From positions 1 to 64,000 of the forward strand of contig CAZYXV010000021.1 in the NCBI GenBank assembly GCA_964651475.1: a stretch of 64,000 nt of DNA, written 5' to 3'. Positions 27,420-35,764 of the stretch are shown one piece after another (positions within the stretch are counted from its first letter, which is position 1; every line of letters begins with the position of its first letter). Position numbers and translations under genes: made by a program. Origin of the DNA: JBGSMF01 sp964651475 (GTDB lineage: Bacteria; Chloroflexota; Anaerolineae; Fen-1058). The notes under the pieces are model-generated. The model had not been told where the DNA came from. It searched no databases and worked only from the letters and a program-made list of their open reading frames with translations.

Positions 27420-30112
27420 CGCCCAACCTGTACGACACGCCCAACCTGTACGACACGCCCAACCTGTACGACACGCCCAACCTGTACGACACTGGAGAAG
27501 CAATGAACGCCGGGAACATTATGATGGTCTCTTTGCAGCAAGGCGACACCCCCGAACAGGCCGCCATCCGCGCGCTGCGCGGGCCGGGCTTTTATTACCT
27601 CGCCATTCTGGGCAGCAACGGGGCTTTTGATCCCGACACGCCTTACCAGATGACGCTGGACGTCGCGCCGCCAGCCCCCTCCGACGATTGCCAGCGCGAC
27701 CTGGCGCCTGCCTCGGGCGCATTCTCGGCGCCGTTCACGGCCACCAACGTCATTACCACATTGATCGTCACCCATTTCGATCGGTGGGAGCAGTTTTACG
27801 GATTCGACGCCGCGCAGCAAGTGCACAGCAAAACAGTAGAGCTGGCCCAGGCCGTGGGCGGGCTGGTGATGCCGGTGGAAAGCAGCGCCGACGCGGCGGC
27901 GGCTTTTGCCGCGTGGGATATTAACACGTGCAGCGCGAGGACGGCGAACGACGCGGCGTTTGCCATCAAGGGCGTCATCTTTGACGCGCTGAGGAATCAC
28001 CCGACCATTCGCTACATCGTCATCGTCGGCGACGATAACATTGTGCCGTTTTACCGGCTGATAGACACGACCTCGGTGGCCAACGAGGCCACCTACGACC
28101 CGCACGCCAGCGGCGAATCGCCCACCGGCAACGCGCTGCGCCAGGGCTTTATTCTCACGCAAGACTATTACGCCGCGATGCACGGCGAGTTGGGGCTGGG
28201 CCGGCTGACGTTCATTCCAGACTATGCCATTGGCCGCCTGGTTGAATCGCCCGAAGAGGTGAGCGCTGCCATAGACGCTTTCTTGTCCGCGCCCGCCATC
28301 AACGCCACGCACGCGCTGGTGGCCGGCTATGATTTCTTGAGCGACATGTCCCAATCCATCAGCGCCACGTGGAGCGTCACGCAAGGCGTGCCGGTAGACG
28401 CGCTGATCAACGATACGTGGACGGCCAACGACTTGCGCGGCTATCTGTTTGGCCCGGCCGCGCCGTACTCGCTAAGTTCGATCAACGCGCACTTTAATCA
28501 GCGTTCAGCCGCGCCGGCCGTGGTCACAGACACGGTTGACCTGTTCCGCAGTTTCGAGATTCCCGCCAGCGGGCTGGATTTTACCGGCGCGTTTGTGCAA
28601 ACGGTCGGCTGTCACAGCGGGTTGAACGTGCCAGACGCCGACGCCGAATCCGACCCAACGTCGAGCTACCCCGATTGGGGTCTGGATTTTGCGCAAACCT
28701 GGCAGGGGCAAGGCGCGGCTTACCTGGCCAATACTGGCTACGGTTACGGCACAGACGAGGGACTGGCCTTTTCCGAACAACTGCACGCCTTTTTCGTTCA
28801 AGAACTGGCAGACGCGCCGCTCGGCTCGGCGCTGGCGCTGGCCAAGCAGCGCTATCGCAACAGCGCCGGCGGCAGCGGCTATGGCGACTATGACATCAAG
28901 GTATTGGCAGAAGCCACACTGTACGGGCTGCCCATGCAGCGCGTGAACCAGCCGGCGTCCGCAATGCAGGTGGGGCTGCGCAATGCGCCAGGCCAGGTGA
29001 CGGCGGCGGCCGCCGTCAGCGCCATGTGGGTACAAACACACACCTTCACACTCGCGCCGCAAGCTGTTGACACACCCATCGGACGTTATTATCACATCGC
29101 TGGCGAAGCCGCCGCGCCGGCCGGGCGGCCCACTCAACCGCGCACCGGGCGCGTGCTGTCTGCGCCTGCCGCCTGCACCGACTGCCTGGCGCACGGCGTG
29201 CTCTTTGTAGGCGGCGCGTACAGCCTCGAAAGCGACTTTGACCCCGTCATCGCCCGGCCGGTCAGCGAAACGGCCCTGGCCGAACCGGCCTATCCATTCG
29301 CAGCGTGGTATCCCAGCACGTTGGGCGCAGTCAATCGCCTCGTTCTGGGCAGCGCCCTTTCCGAGCGATTGGTAGTCTATGCCGGGCAATTCTACAGCAG
29401 CGCGCAAGTCGAACGCCTCTATACTGATCAGACCTACCAGGTGCTATGGTCCGACTCGGACGATTTGGCGCCGCCCCAAATCTTTACCAGCACAGTGACG
29501 CCGGCCCCGGGCGGCAGGTGGATCTTGCGCGCGCGCGTGCAAGATGGTCGTTCTGGGGTGAACCGCGTTGTTGTGGCGTATACTGAAGGCGATGGTACGT
29601 GGAACCCGGTCAGCCTGTCGCGCATCGGCAATACTGACACGTGGGCTGGGCAGATAACGGCCAGCAGCCGCCGCATCGAGGTCGTTTTCCAGGCGGCGGA
29701 TAATGCCGGTAACGTCTCTAGCGCCGCCGATAAAGGAGCCATGTACTTTACGGGCATCCTCGTTTTTCCAACTGCCCAAGAGCAAACAGGCGCGCCGGGG
29801 CAAACCATTACGTATACCGTGCACGTCACAAACGTCAGTAGTATCAGCCATACGTACAGCGTGACCATTGCTGGCAACCAGTGGCCCGCGCTGGCGCCGC
29901 TCTCGATTGGCCCGCTGGATGACGGCGCAAGCACAAGTATGCAGGTGAACGTCCAGATTCCGGCCGGCGCTCCCGATGGCGCTATAGACACGGCCACCCT
30001 CATTATATCCACTCAAGAACAAGCGCCAAAATCCAACCACGTCACCCTGACCACTCACGCTCGAAGGACGTCAAGACAGGTCTATATGCCCATCGTTCTG
30101 AAAAATTATTAA
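27420..30112 (+). CDS. Giant surface protein, 3' part: PNLYDT repeats, C25-like peptidase domain, YLP-type tail
   Basis: About 896 residues after the gap, starting inside four copies of PNLYDT. A pre-peptidase-like piece (FYYLAILGSNGAFDPDTPYQ) is followed by a caspase/gingipain-fold region. This region has IRYIVIVGDDNIVPFYRLID, YAIGRLVESPEEV, a His in SINAHFNQ, and FVQTVGCHSGLNVPD with the candidate nucleophile Cys. This resembles peptidase family C25; the assignment rests on layout. A beta-sandwich (LVFPTAQEQTGAPGQTITYT) of NEW3 type comes near the end, and the C-terminus is VYMPIVLKNY. That tail recurs in other secreted proteins of the window. It belongs to the same gene as the entry ending at 27319. 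Confidence 0.75.
27422..27493 (+). repeat. Four 18-bp tandem repeats coding PNLYDT
   Basis: Units 27422-27439, 27440-27457, 27458-27475 and 27476-27493 read CCCAACCTGTACGACACG, the last with one change. More units probably lie in the gap. Confidence 0.95.
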
Positions 30113-30125
30113 CGACCATTTTCCA

Positions 30126-30177
30126 CCTTCCCGGAAGCTGATCCTTCGCTTTGCTCAGGGCGAGGCTTCCGGGAAGG
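30126..30177. terminator. Inverted repeat between the giant gene and the redoxin, possible terminator
   Basis: Perfect 13-bp arms CCTTCCCGGAAGC (30126-30138) and GCTTCCGGGAAGG (30165-30177) with a 26-nt loop. No T-tract follows, so it may be a dispersed repeat or a processing/termination hairpin. Confidence 0.45.
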
Positions 30178-30211
30178 CAAATGGCACATCGAACAACTTG
30201 AGGAAATCGAA

Positions 30212-30691
30212 ATGAATGCAGAACCTGAACTTCCCCTGGCGCCGGATTTTACCCTGACCGATACCAGGAACAGGCCGGTGAGCCTTTCCGATTACCGCGG
30301 GCGCAAGCACGTGGTACTGGTCTTTAATCGGGGCTTTGTCTGACCTTTTTGCCAGCGGCACATGGCGCAGTTGCGCCAAGATTATCCAGATTTTGTAGAA
30401 CGCGACGCGGAAATTCTCGTCATCGGGCCAGATGGCCCGCGCGCCTTTCAACGAACGTGGGAAAAAGAAGCCTTTCCCTTTGTGGGACTGGCCGACCCCA
30501 AGCACACCGTAGCGGACATGTATCATCAAAAAGTCGAGCTGTTCAAACTGGGGCGTATGCCGGCGCTCGTGGTGGTAGATAAGGGCGGGCGGATTTGTTA
30601 CAGCCATTACGGCAACTCGATGAGCGACATTCCATCCAACGACGAACTGCTATTTTTCCTGGACGCGCTGAACGAGCAAAACATCGCATAG
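30212..30691 (+). CDS. AhpC/TSA-type redoxin with in-frame UGA (probable selenoprotein, U44)
   Basis: 159 residues if the UGA at 30341-30343 is read as selenocysteine. Start ATG 30212, with GAGG upstream. N-terminal PLAPDFTLTDTRNRPVSLSD is a peroxiredoxin-like opening. The active site reads NRGFV-U-PFCQRHMAQL, where relatives would be expected to have CPFC, so U44 and Cys47 form a UxxC redox pair. The fold continues after the UGA without a frame change: ILVIGPDGPRAFQRTW, FVGLADPKHTVADMYHQ, LGRMPALVVVDKGGRICY. A hairpin with loop AGTT lies 25 nt after the UGA. Likely a thiol peroxidase or reductase. The alternative is a nonsense mutation or sequencing error (TGC to TGA); the ATG at 30362 has no ribosome site and would lose the active site. 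Confidence 0.7.
30341..30378 (+). promoter_or_regulatory. Candidate bacterial SECIS element
   Basis: The UGA (30341-30343) is followed by a stem TGGCGC-AGTT-GCGCCA (30363-30378). The apical loop starts 25 nt after the UGA and has a G in its first two positions, as described for bacterial SECIS loops. The stem is short (6 bp) and has a long single-stranded base. Confidence 0.5.
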
Positions 30692-30704
30692 CTTGGCAAA
30701 CACA

Positions 30705-31778
30705 ATGACATCGGGTAACACCTGGCAGCCTGGGCGCGTGGCGCTCTTTGGCTCTGGCGAAACATCCCTCAGCGGCGGGCGCGTGTTCGAGGCGCTGGCG
30801 TGCAAGATACCGCCGCCCCTACAGGTGGCCGTGCTGGAAACGCCGGCGGGGTTCGAGCCAAACTCGGCCCAGGTGGCGGGGCGCGTGGCTGAATTTATAA
30901 GCCTGCGCTTGCAAAACTATCGCCCGCACATTGATCTCATCCCGGCGCGCAAAAAAGGAACGCTTTTCAGCCCGGACAATCCCGACATGGCCCGGCCTAT
31001 CCTGCGCTCCAACCTGATTTTCCTGGGGCCAGGCAGCCCGACGTATGCAGTGCGCCAGTTGGAAGACAGCCTGGTCTGGCACGCGCTGCTCGCCCGCCAT
31101 CGCCTGGGAGCTACCATCGTCATGGCCAGCGCCGCGACCATCGCCGCCAGCGCCAAAGCGCTGCCGGTGTACGAAATATACAAGGTGGGCGAGGACCCAC
31201 ACTGGCATTTCGGGCTGAATTTCTTTGAGCCTTACGGCCTCTCGCTGGTATTTATCCCCCATTGGAACAACAACGAGGGCGGCGTTGACCTGGACACTCG
31301 CCGCTGCTTTATGGGGCAGGAACGTTTTGAGCAACTGCTCACGTTCCTTCCGCTGCACCTGACGGTGATCGGCATTGACGAGCACACGGCGCTGATTTTC
31401 GATTTGGAGGCGGCAAGCTGCCAGGTCATCGGCGTCGGCGGCGTCACTATCCTCAAAGGCAAAAATGAGCAGAAGCTTGGTTCAGGAGAAACTTGTCCGG
31501 TCCACGAGTTGGGGCCTTTTCAATTGCCCGCCTCACCGGCAGGTATCTTGCCGGCCACGTGGGAAGAAGCGTGGGTCATCCAGGAAGAAAACGCGCTGCA
31601 GCAACCCTCGGCCCAGGTGATGGCGCTGGTCGAGCGACGCCAGGCCGCTCGCGCCAGGCGCGATTGGGCCGCCGCAGACGAATTGCGCGAACAGGTAGAA
31701 GCCTTGGGATGGAGTATCAAGGATACCTCCCAGGGGCCGCTCCTCGAACCTCTCTCATCTCCCCAAAAATTGGAATAA
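30705..31778 (+). CDS. S51/class I amidotransferase-like domain fused to a CysRS-type C-terminal helical domain
   Basis: 357 residues from ATG 30705 (a TTG at 30693 in frame is possible). The N-terminal part (about 10-250) has VALFGSGETSLSGGRVFE, LIFLGPGSPTYAVRQLED, ATIVMASAATIAASAKAL (a nucleophile-elbow-like Ser) and a conserved HWNNNEGG. This is the layout of the S51/cyanophycinase-like and class I glutamine amidotransferase fold. The last 45 residues, with RRDWAAADELREQVEALGWS then KDTSQGPLLEP, match the end of cysteinyl-tRNA synthetase (the helices before DTPQG). The gene starts 13 bp after the redoxin stop, so they are likely co-transcribed. The function is unknown. The end overlaps the convergent neighbour by 24 bp. 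Confidence 0.75.
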   Translation: MTSGNTWQPGRVALFGSGETSLSGGRVFEALACKIPPPLQVAVLETPAGFEPNSAQVAGRVAEFISLRLQNYRPHIDLIPARKKGTLFSPDNPDMARPILRSNLIFLGPGSPTYAVRQLEDSLVWHALLARHRLGATIVMASAATIAASAKALPVYEIYKVGEDPHWHFGLNFFEPYGLSLVFIPHWNNNEGGVDLDTRRCFMGQERFEQLLTFLPLHLTVIGIDEHTALIFDLEAASCQVIGVGGVTILKGKNEQKLGSGETCPVHELGPFQLPASPAGILPATWEEAWVIQEENALQQPSAQVMALVERRQAARARRDWAAADELREQVEALGWSIKDTSQGPLLEPLSSPQKLE

Positions 31779-32789
31779 AGACTCTTTGGCTTGATCGAGG
31801 TTCGGCAGCACGGGCGACTGCCTGAGCCTGAACCCCACTTCTTTAGCCACTGGCTCTAGCAGTTGCGCCATCATTCCAGGGCGCACTCTGACTTCTTGCG
31901 GCACAAACCCCAGGCGGGCCAATTGGCGCACGGCGGTCGCCGGAATCTGGCCCCACATGGCTTCCAGAGAAGGCGTGGGCAGCATCATTTCGTGGCCGAG
32001 AACCATGCCGCTATGCGCATCTACCAGCAGCAAGTTGTATGGGAACACGGGGCGTTGGCCCTTATTTTCCTGGATGGGCGACGGCAGCATAAAGAAATCT
32101 AGTTCTATGGCGGCTTGGCGCTTGGTAAGCCGTTTGAGCTTTTTGAGCGCGTCCATATCCATGACGAGCGAGATGGGCACAGGTTCCGGCGGCATCACTT
32201 CCATCACTTGATCTTCCCACACTAGGCCGCCCTCTTGCTGGCACGGCACGCGCACCAGGTAACTGACGTTATTGGGCGCGTCCAGCAGCGACGAGTCTTG
32301 TTTGAGCCGCTGCGTCACGTCTAGCGTCTGCTCCAACACGTGCGTCAAAAAGCGCACCTGGTCCGCATTCAGGAACCACGGGAAAAAGCCCTGGCGATAA
32401 TCGCGAAACAAGGGCCAGGCATTCGCGCCTCGAAATTTAAGTCCCAATTGTTTGATAACGGCGCGATCCTCGTCTTGCAGCATGCCGCGATCTTCGAAAG
32501 ACGCCTGAAGTTGAGCGATTTCGAGCACGCGCTCCGGCCGCGCAGAAGGCCCGCTTCTGACCATGTCCAAGAAATCGTACAATTCCTTTGGGCCAAGATA
32601 AACGGCGATAGCATAATGCTCGCCCAGCATGCCCATCACGCTGACAAATCCAAGTTCGCTCGTTTGGGGGCTTTGCACGCCAAACACCTGGTCTTCGGTC
32701 ATCCACTTCCAGGGCGCAATCTCTTTGATGCGGAGGGCGGCCTCGTACAGCGCGCGCCACTCGTCAAGTTGAGGCGAGTTGTCAGTCAT
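31755..32789 (-). CDS. DUF6930/DUF7309-like conserved hypothetical protein
   Basis: 344 residues from ATG 32789 (AAAGGA upstream; a TTG at 32813 is less likely). The N-terminal part contains WRALYEAALRIKEIAPWKWM and GFVSVMGMLGEHYAIAVYLG, a pattern I associate with the DUF7309/DUF6930 proteins. The second half is also conserved-looking (FPYNLLLVDAHSGMVLGHEM). There is no signal peptide or membrane segment, so it is cytosolic. No catalytic motif is visible. It is a single gene between the amidotransferase-like gene (convergent) and the panB leader (divergent). Confidence 0.7.
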   Translation of the reverse strand: MTDNSPQLDEWRALYEAALRIKEIAPWKWMTEDQVFGVQSPQTSELGFVSVMGMLGEHYAIAVYLGPKELYDFLDMVRSGPSARPERVLEIAQLQASFEDRGMLQDEDRAVIKQLGLKFRGANAWPLFRDYRQGFFPWFLNADQVRFLTHVLEQTLDVTQRLKQDSSLLDAPNNVSYLVRVPCQQEGGLVWEDQVMEVMPPEPVPISLVMDMDALKKLKRLTKRQAAIELDFFMLPSPIQENKGQRPVFPYNLLLVDAHSGMVLGHEMMLPTPSLEAMWGQIPATAVRQLARLGFVPQEVRVRPGMMAQLLEPVAKEVGFRLRQSPVLPNLDQAKESLFQFLGR

Positions 32790-32847
32790 CGTAAATGTCC
32801 TTTCGTCTGCCAATGCGTCGGGTCCATTATATCAGAGTTTGGCCAAG

Positions 32848-32876
32848 TTGCGCATAAATCCAAACAGGGTTATACT
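32848..32876 (+). promoter_or_regulatory. Promoter of the pan operon
   Basis: TTGCGC (32848-32853), 17-bp spacer, TATACT (32871-32876). The expected start is about 32883, giving a leader of about 240 nt before panB. Confidence 0.65.
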
Positions 32877-32882
32877 AATCGC

Positions 32883-33050
32883 GCCCGCAACCGGCTTGCC
32901 GGTGTGGAGCGATGCACAAAACCAGAAACCAGGTTTGCAGGAAAAACCTGGTTTCTCTCCAGGCACCGCTTGGATCGCACAGCGACCGAGACGGCCATAG
33001 CAGCGCAATTCGATCCGCGCCTCCTGGCCGTATGCCAGGAGGCGTTTTTT
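32883..33050 (+). promoter_or_regulatory. Candidate cis-regulatory leader (attenuator) of panB-panE-panC-coaX
   Basis: The leader contains a 13-bp perfect hairpin with AGAAACCAGGTTT arms (32928-32940, 32948-32960), then a GGATCG/CGATCC pairing (about 32972, 33011). A segment ACGGCCA (32991-32997) is complementary to TGGCCGT (33025-33031) inside the terminator. Two exclusive folds are therefore possible. No known riboswitch class is recognised. Confidence 0.5.
33018..33050 (+). terminator. Intrinsic terminator inside the panB leader
   Basis: A perfect 11-bp stem CGCCTCCTGGC (33018-33028) with GCCAGGAGGCG (33034-33044), 5-nt loop CGTAT, followed by six T. It stands 74 bp upstream of the panB ATG, with no plus-strand gene between the promoter and it. 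Confidence 0.85.
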
Positions 33051-33123
33051 CGTCATAAGCGATACGCAACACGCCATACATTCGGTGCGCGCAACCCATT
33101 ATAGAAACAAGAAAGGTGAAAAC

Positions 33124-33975
33124 ATGGAACGCAAAAAAGTAACTCTCCCCGATCTTCAAGCCAAGAAGGAACGCGGCGAGCCGATCACCATGCTCACCGC
33201 CTACGATTGTGTTTTGGCGCAAGCCTGCGACCGCGCCGGGATAGATATTTTGCTGGTAGGCGATAGTTACGGCATGGTGGTGCTGGGCTACGACAGCACC
33301 GTGCCGGTGACGATGGACGAAATGATCATCGCTTGTCAGGCCGTGGCGCGCGGGGCCAAATCGGCCTTGCTGGTGGGCGACATGCCCTTCATGTCTTACC
33401 AGGCCGACGCCGCCGAGGCCGTGCGCAACGCCGGGCGCTTTCTCAAAGAGGCCAACATGGACGCCATCAAGCTGGAAGGCGGGCGCGAAGTGGCGCCCAT
33501 CACGCGCGCGATTACGGACGCCGGCATCGCCGTGATGGGGCACATTGGCCTGACGCCGCAGAGCATCAGCAAGCTGGGCGGCTATCGCACGCAGGGCGCT
33601 AACGCCCGCGCCGCGCGCAAGTTGCTGGATGACGCGCTGGCGCTGCAAGACGCCGGCTGCTTTAGCATCGTGCTGGAAAAAGTGCCCGAGCGCGTGGCCG
33701 AGTTAATCTCTCAAAAGCTGACCATCCCCACCATCGGCATTGGCGCGGGCGTGAATTGCGACGGCCAGGTGCTGGTCATCCACGACGTGCTGGGTTTGTT
33801 CGAGCGCTTTACGCCCAAGTTTGTCAAAAAGTACGCCCAACTCCATCAACCTATCGCCGAGGCGTTGGCCGCTTACAAAGCCGACGTGGAGAGCCGCGCC
33901 TTCCCCGCCGCCGAACACTCCTTCAGCATGGCCCAAGACGAATGGCAGCAATTCCTGGAGTCGCTCGATGAGTGA
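33124..33975 (+). CDS. panB: 3-methyl-2-oxobutanoate hydroxymethyltransferase
   Basis: 283 residues from ATG 33124 with AGGTG ahead. The family is clear from ITMLTAYDCVLAQACDRAGI, LVGDSYGMVVLGYDSTVPVT, DMPFMSYQ, IKLEGGREV, MGHIGLTPQS, VLEKVPERVA and GIGAGVNCDGQVLVIHDVLG. It transfers a hydroxymethyl group from methylene-tetrahydrofolate to 2-ketoisovalerate, the first committed step of pantothenate synthesis. The stop overlaps the panE ATG by 8 bp. It is the first gene of the CoA operon, expressed behind the leader with the terminator. Confidence 0.97.
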   Translation: MERKKVTLPDLQAKKERGEPITMLTAYDCVLAQACDRAGIDILLVGDSYGMVVLGYDSTVPVTMDEMIIACQAVARGAKSALLVGDMPFMSYQADAAEAVRNAGRFLKEANMDAIKLEGGREVAPITRAITDAGIAVMGHIGLTPQSISKLGGYRTQGANARAARKLLDDALALQDAGCFSIVLEKVPERVAELISQKLTIPTIGIGAGVNCDGQVLVIHDVLGLFERFTPKFVKKYAQLHQPIAEALAAYKADVESRAFPAAEHSFSMAQDEWQQFLESLDE

Positions 33976-34939
33976 GACGGCAAATATCGAACACCCAGCA
34001 CCCAATACCCCACAAGTCACCATCATTGGCACGGGCGCCATGGCGTGCCTGTTCGGCGCGAGGCTGGCCCCCCTGGCCCCGGTCACCATGATCGGCACGT
34101 GGGAGGAAGGTGTGCGGGCGCTGCAACAAAATGGCGTCTGCTTTGTGCAAGGCAGCGAGGAGACGGTTGTGCCAGTGCGGGCACTAGATCGTCCCGCTGG
34201 CGCGCAGGCCGACGTGGTGTTGGTGCTGGTCAAGGGTTACCAGACCGAACGCGCCGCGCAGTGGGCGGCGCAAATTCTGGGGGCGGAGGGCATTGCGCTC
34301 ACGCTGCAAAACGGGCTGGGCAACCTGGATAAACTCATCGAAGCGGTGGGACCGGAGCGGGCGGCGATGGGCGTTTCGATGCAGGGCGCAACGCTCTTGG
34401 GGCCGGGGCGCGTCCGGCACGGCGGCAATGGCCCCACCACGCTGGCAAGCACTCCCGCCACCGAAGCGCGTTTGCGGCGCGTGGCCGAACTGTTCCGGCA
34501 AGCCGGGTTCGAGACACACCTCACGGGCGACGTGCGCGCGCTGGTGTGGGGCAAACTCGTCGTCAACACCGCCATCAACGCCCTCACCGCCATCTTGCGC
34601 GTGCCCAACGGCGCGCTGGCTGAACATCCCGACGCGCGCGCCGTGATGGCCGCCGCCGCGCGCGAAACCGCCGAGGTGGCCGAGGCGTTGGGCATCGCCC
34701 TATCCTATCCCGACCCGGCCGAGCGCGCCGTGCAGGTGGCGCAAATGACGGCGGCCAATCACTCGTCTACCTTGCAAGACGTGCTGCGCGGCACCCCCAC
34801 CGAAATCGAAGCCATTAACGGGGCCGTGGTAAAAATCGCGCGCGAGTTGGGCGTCAGTACGCCAGTGAATGAGACATTGCTCAGGCTCGTGCGCGCCATC
34901 GAGGCAAGGAAACAAGGAAAAGAGTTATGCAAACCGTAA
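33968..34939 (+). CDS. panE: 2-dehydropantoate 2-reductase (ketopantoate reductase)
   Basis: 323 residues from ATG 33968, which overlaps the panB stop. An NADPH-binding Rossmann motif IIGTGAMACLFGARLA lies near residue 20. LVLVKGYQTERAAQ and LTLQNGLGNLDKLIEAVGPE follow. The C-terminal helical domain has the catalytic Lys in LVWGKLVVNTAINALTAILR, and then a conserved SSTLQDVLRGTPTEIEAING. It reduces ketopantoate to pantoate, the second step. It overlaps panC by 13 bp. The 15 residues before the Rossmann start are not conserved. Confidence 0.95.
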   Translation: MSETANIEHPAPNTPQVTIIGTGAMACLFGARLAPLAPVTMIGTWEEGVRALQQNGVCFVQGSEETVVPVRALDRPAGAQADVVLVLVKGYQTERAAQWAAQILGAEGIALTLQNGLGNLDKLIEAVGPERAAMGVSMQGATLLGPGRVRHGGNGPTTLASTPATEARLRRVAELFRQAGFETHLTGDVRALVWGKLVVNTAINALTAILRVPNGALAEHPDARAVMAAAARETAEVAEALGIALSYPDPAERAVQVAQMTAANHSSTLQDVLRGTPTEIEAINGAVVKIARELGVSTPVNETLLRLVRAIEARKQGKELCKP

Positions 34940-35760
34940 AAACAATCTCTGATCTCAGGCCAATACGCCAGGGCGCGCCCGGTGCGTGGGGGCTGGTACC
35001 GACGATGGGCTATTTGCACGAGGGGCATCTATCCCTGTGCCGCCGCGCCAGGGCCGAATGTGACAAGGTGGGCGTGAGCATTTTTGTCAATCCCACCCAA
35101 TTTGGGCCAAGCGAAGACCTGGCGCGCTATCCGCGCAACCTGCGGCGCGACCTGGAACTGTTGGAAGGCGTGGGCGCGGATCTAGTGTTCACGCCCGAGG
35201 CAAGTGAAATCTATCCACCCGATTTTCAGACCCGCGTGGTGGTGGAAAACGTGACCAGGCCGCTCGAAGGCGCGGCGCGCCCGGGTCATTTTCAGGGCGT
35301 GGCGACGGTGGTGGCCAAGTTGTTCAACATCTTTCAGCCCCACAAAGCCTACTTTGGGCAAAAAGATGCTCAACAAGTAGCCGTTATCAAGCAGATGGCG
35401 CGCGACCTGGATTTTCCGCTCGAAATTGTGGTGTGCCCCACCGTGCGCGAGCCGGACGGCCTGGCCATGTCCAGCCGCAACACCTATCTCAATCCGCGCG
35501 AGCGCCAGGCGGCGACGGTGTTGTATCGCGCGTTGTGCGCTGCCAAATCGCTGTGGGATGCCGGGCAGCGCGACGGCGAGGCGCTGCGCCAGGCGATGCA
35601 AGGCGTGCTGGCGGGTGAGCCGCTGGCTCGGCCCGAATACGTCAGCGCCGCCGACCCACTCACGCTGGCCGAGATGGATACGGCCCGGCGCGGCGCGTTG
35701 CTTTCGATGGCGGTGCGCATAGGTGCGACGCGGCTGATTGACAATTTTCTTTTGGAGTAA
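34927..35760 (+). CDS. panC: Pantothenate synthetase (pantoate-beta-alanine ligase)
   Basis: 277 residues. HIGH-type motif in VPTMGYLHEGHLSLCRRARA, then VSIFVNPTQFGPSEDLARYP, GHFQGVATVVAKLFNIFQPH, AYFGQKDAQQVAVIKQMARD and the KMSKS-like GLAMSSRNTYL. It condenses pantoate with beta-alanine using ATP. Third gene of the operon. No panD (aspartate decarboxylase) lies in the window, so beta-alanine must come from elsewhere. Confidence 0.97.
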   Translation: MQTVKTISDLRPIRQGAPGAWGLVPTMGYLHEGHLSLCRRARAECDKVGVSIFVNPTQFGPSEDLARYPRNLRRDLELLEGVGADLVFTPEASEIYPPDFQTRVVVENVTRPLEGAARPGHFQGVATVVAKLFNIFQPHKAYFGQKDAQQVAVIKQMARDLDFPLEIVVCPTVREPDGLAMSSRNTYLNPRERQAATVLYRALCAAKSLWDAGQRDGEALRQAMQGVLAGEPLARPEYVSAADPLTLAEMDTARRGALLSMAVRIGATRLIDNFLLE

Positions 35761-35764
35761 CGGC

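Noticed and set aside
27422..27493. 18-bp repeats considered as a CRISPR array
   Set aside because: The units are contiguous, without spacers, and code PNLYDT in frame.
30155..30607. Minus-strand 150-residue ORF opposite the redoxin
   Set aside because: Antisense shadow. The plus strand carries a recognisable redoxin on both sides of the UGA.
30840..30870. GGGTTCGAGCC-like sequence considered as a tRNA T-arm
   Set aside because: Lies inside the amidotransferase-like coding frame and no acceptor or anticodon stems fit around it. A further T-arm-like match in panE was rejected for the same reason.
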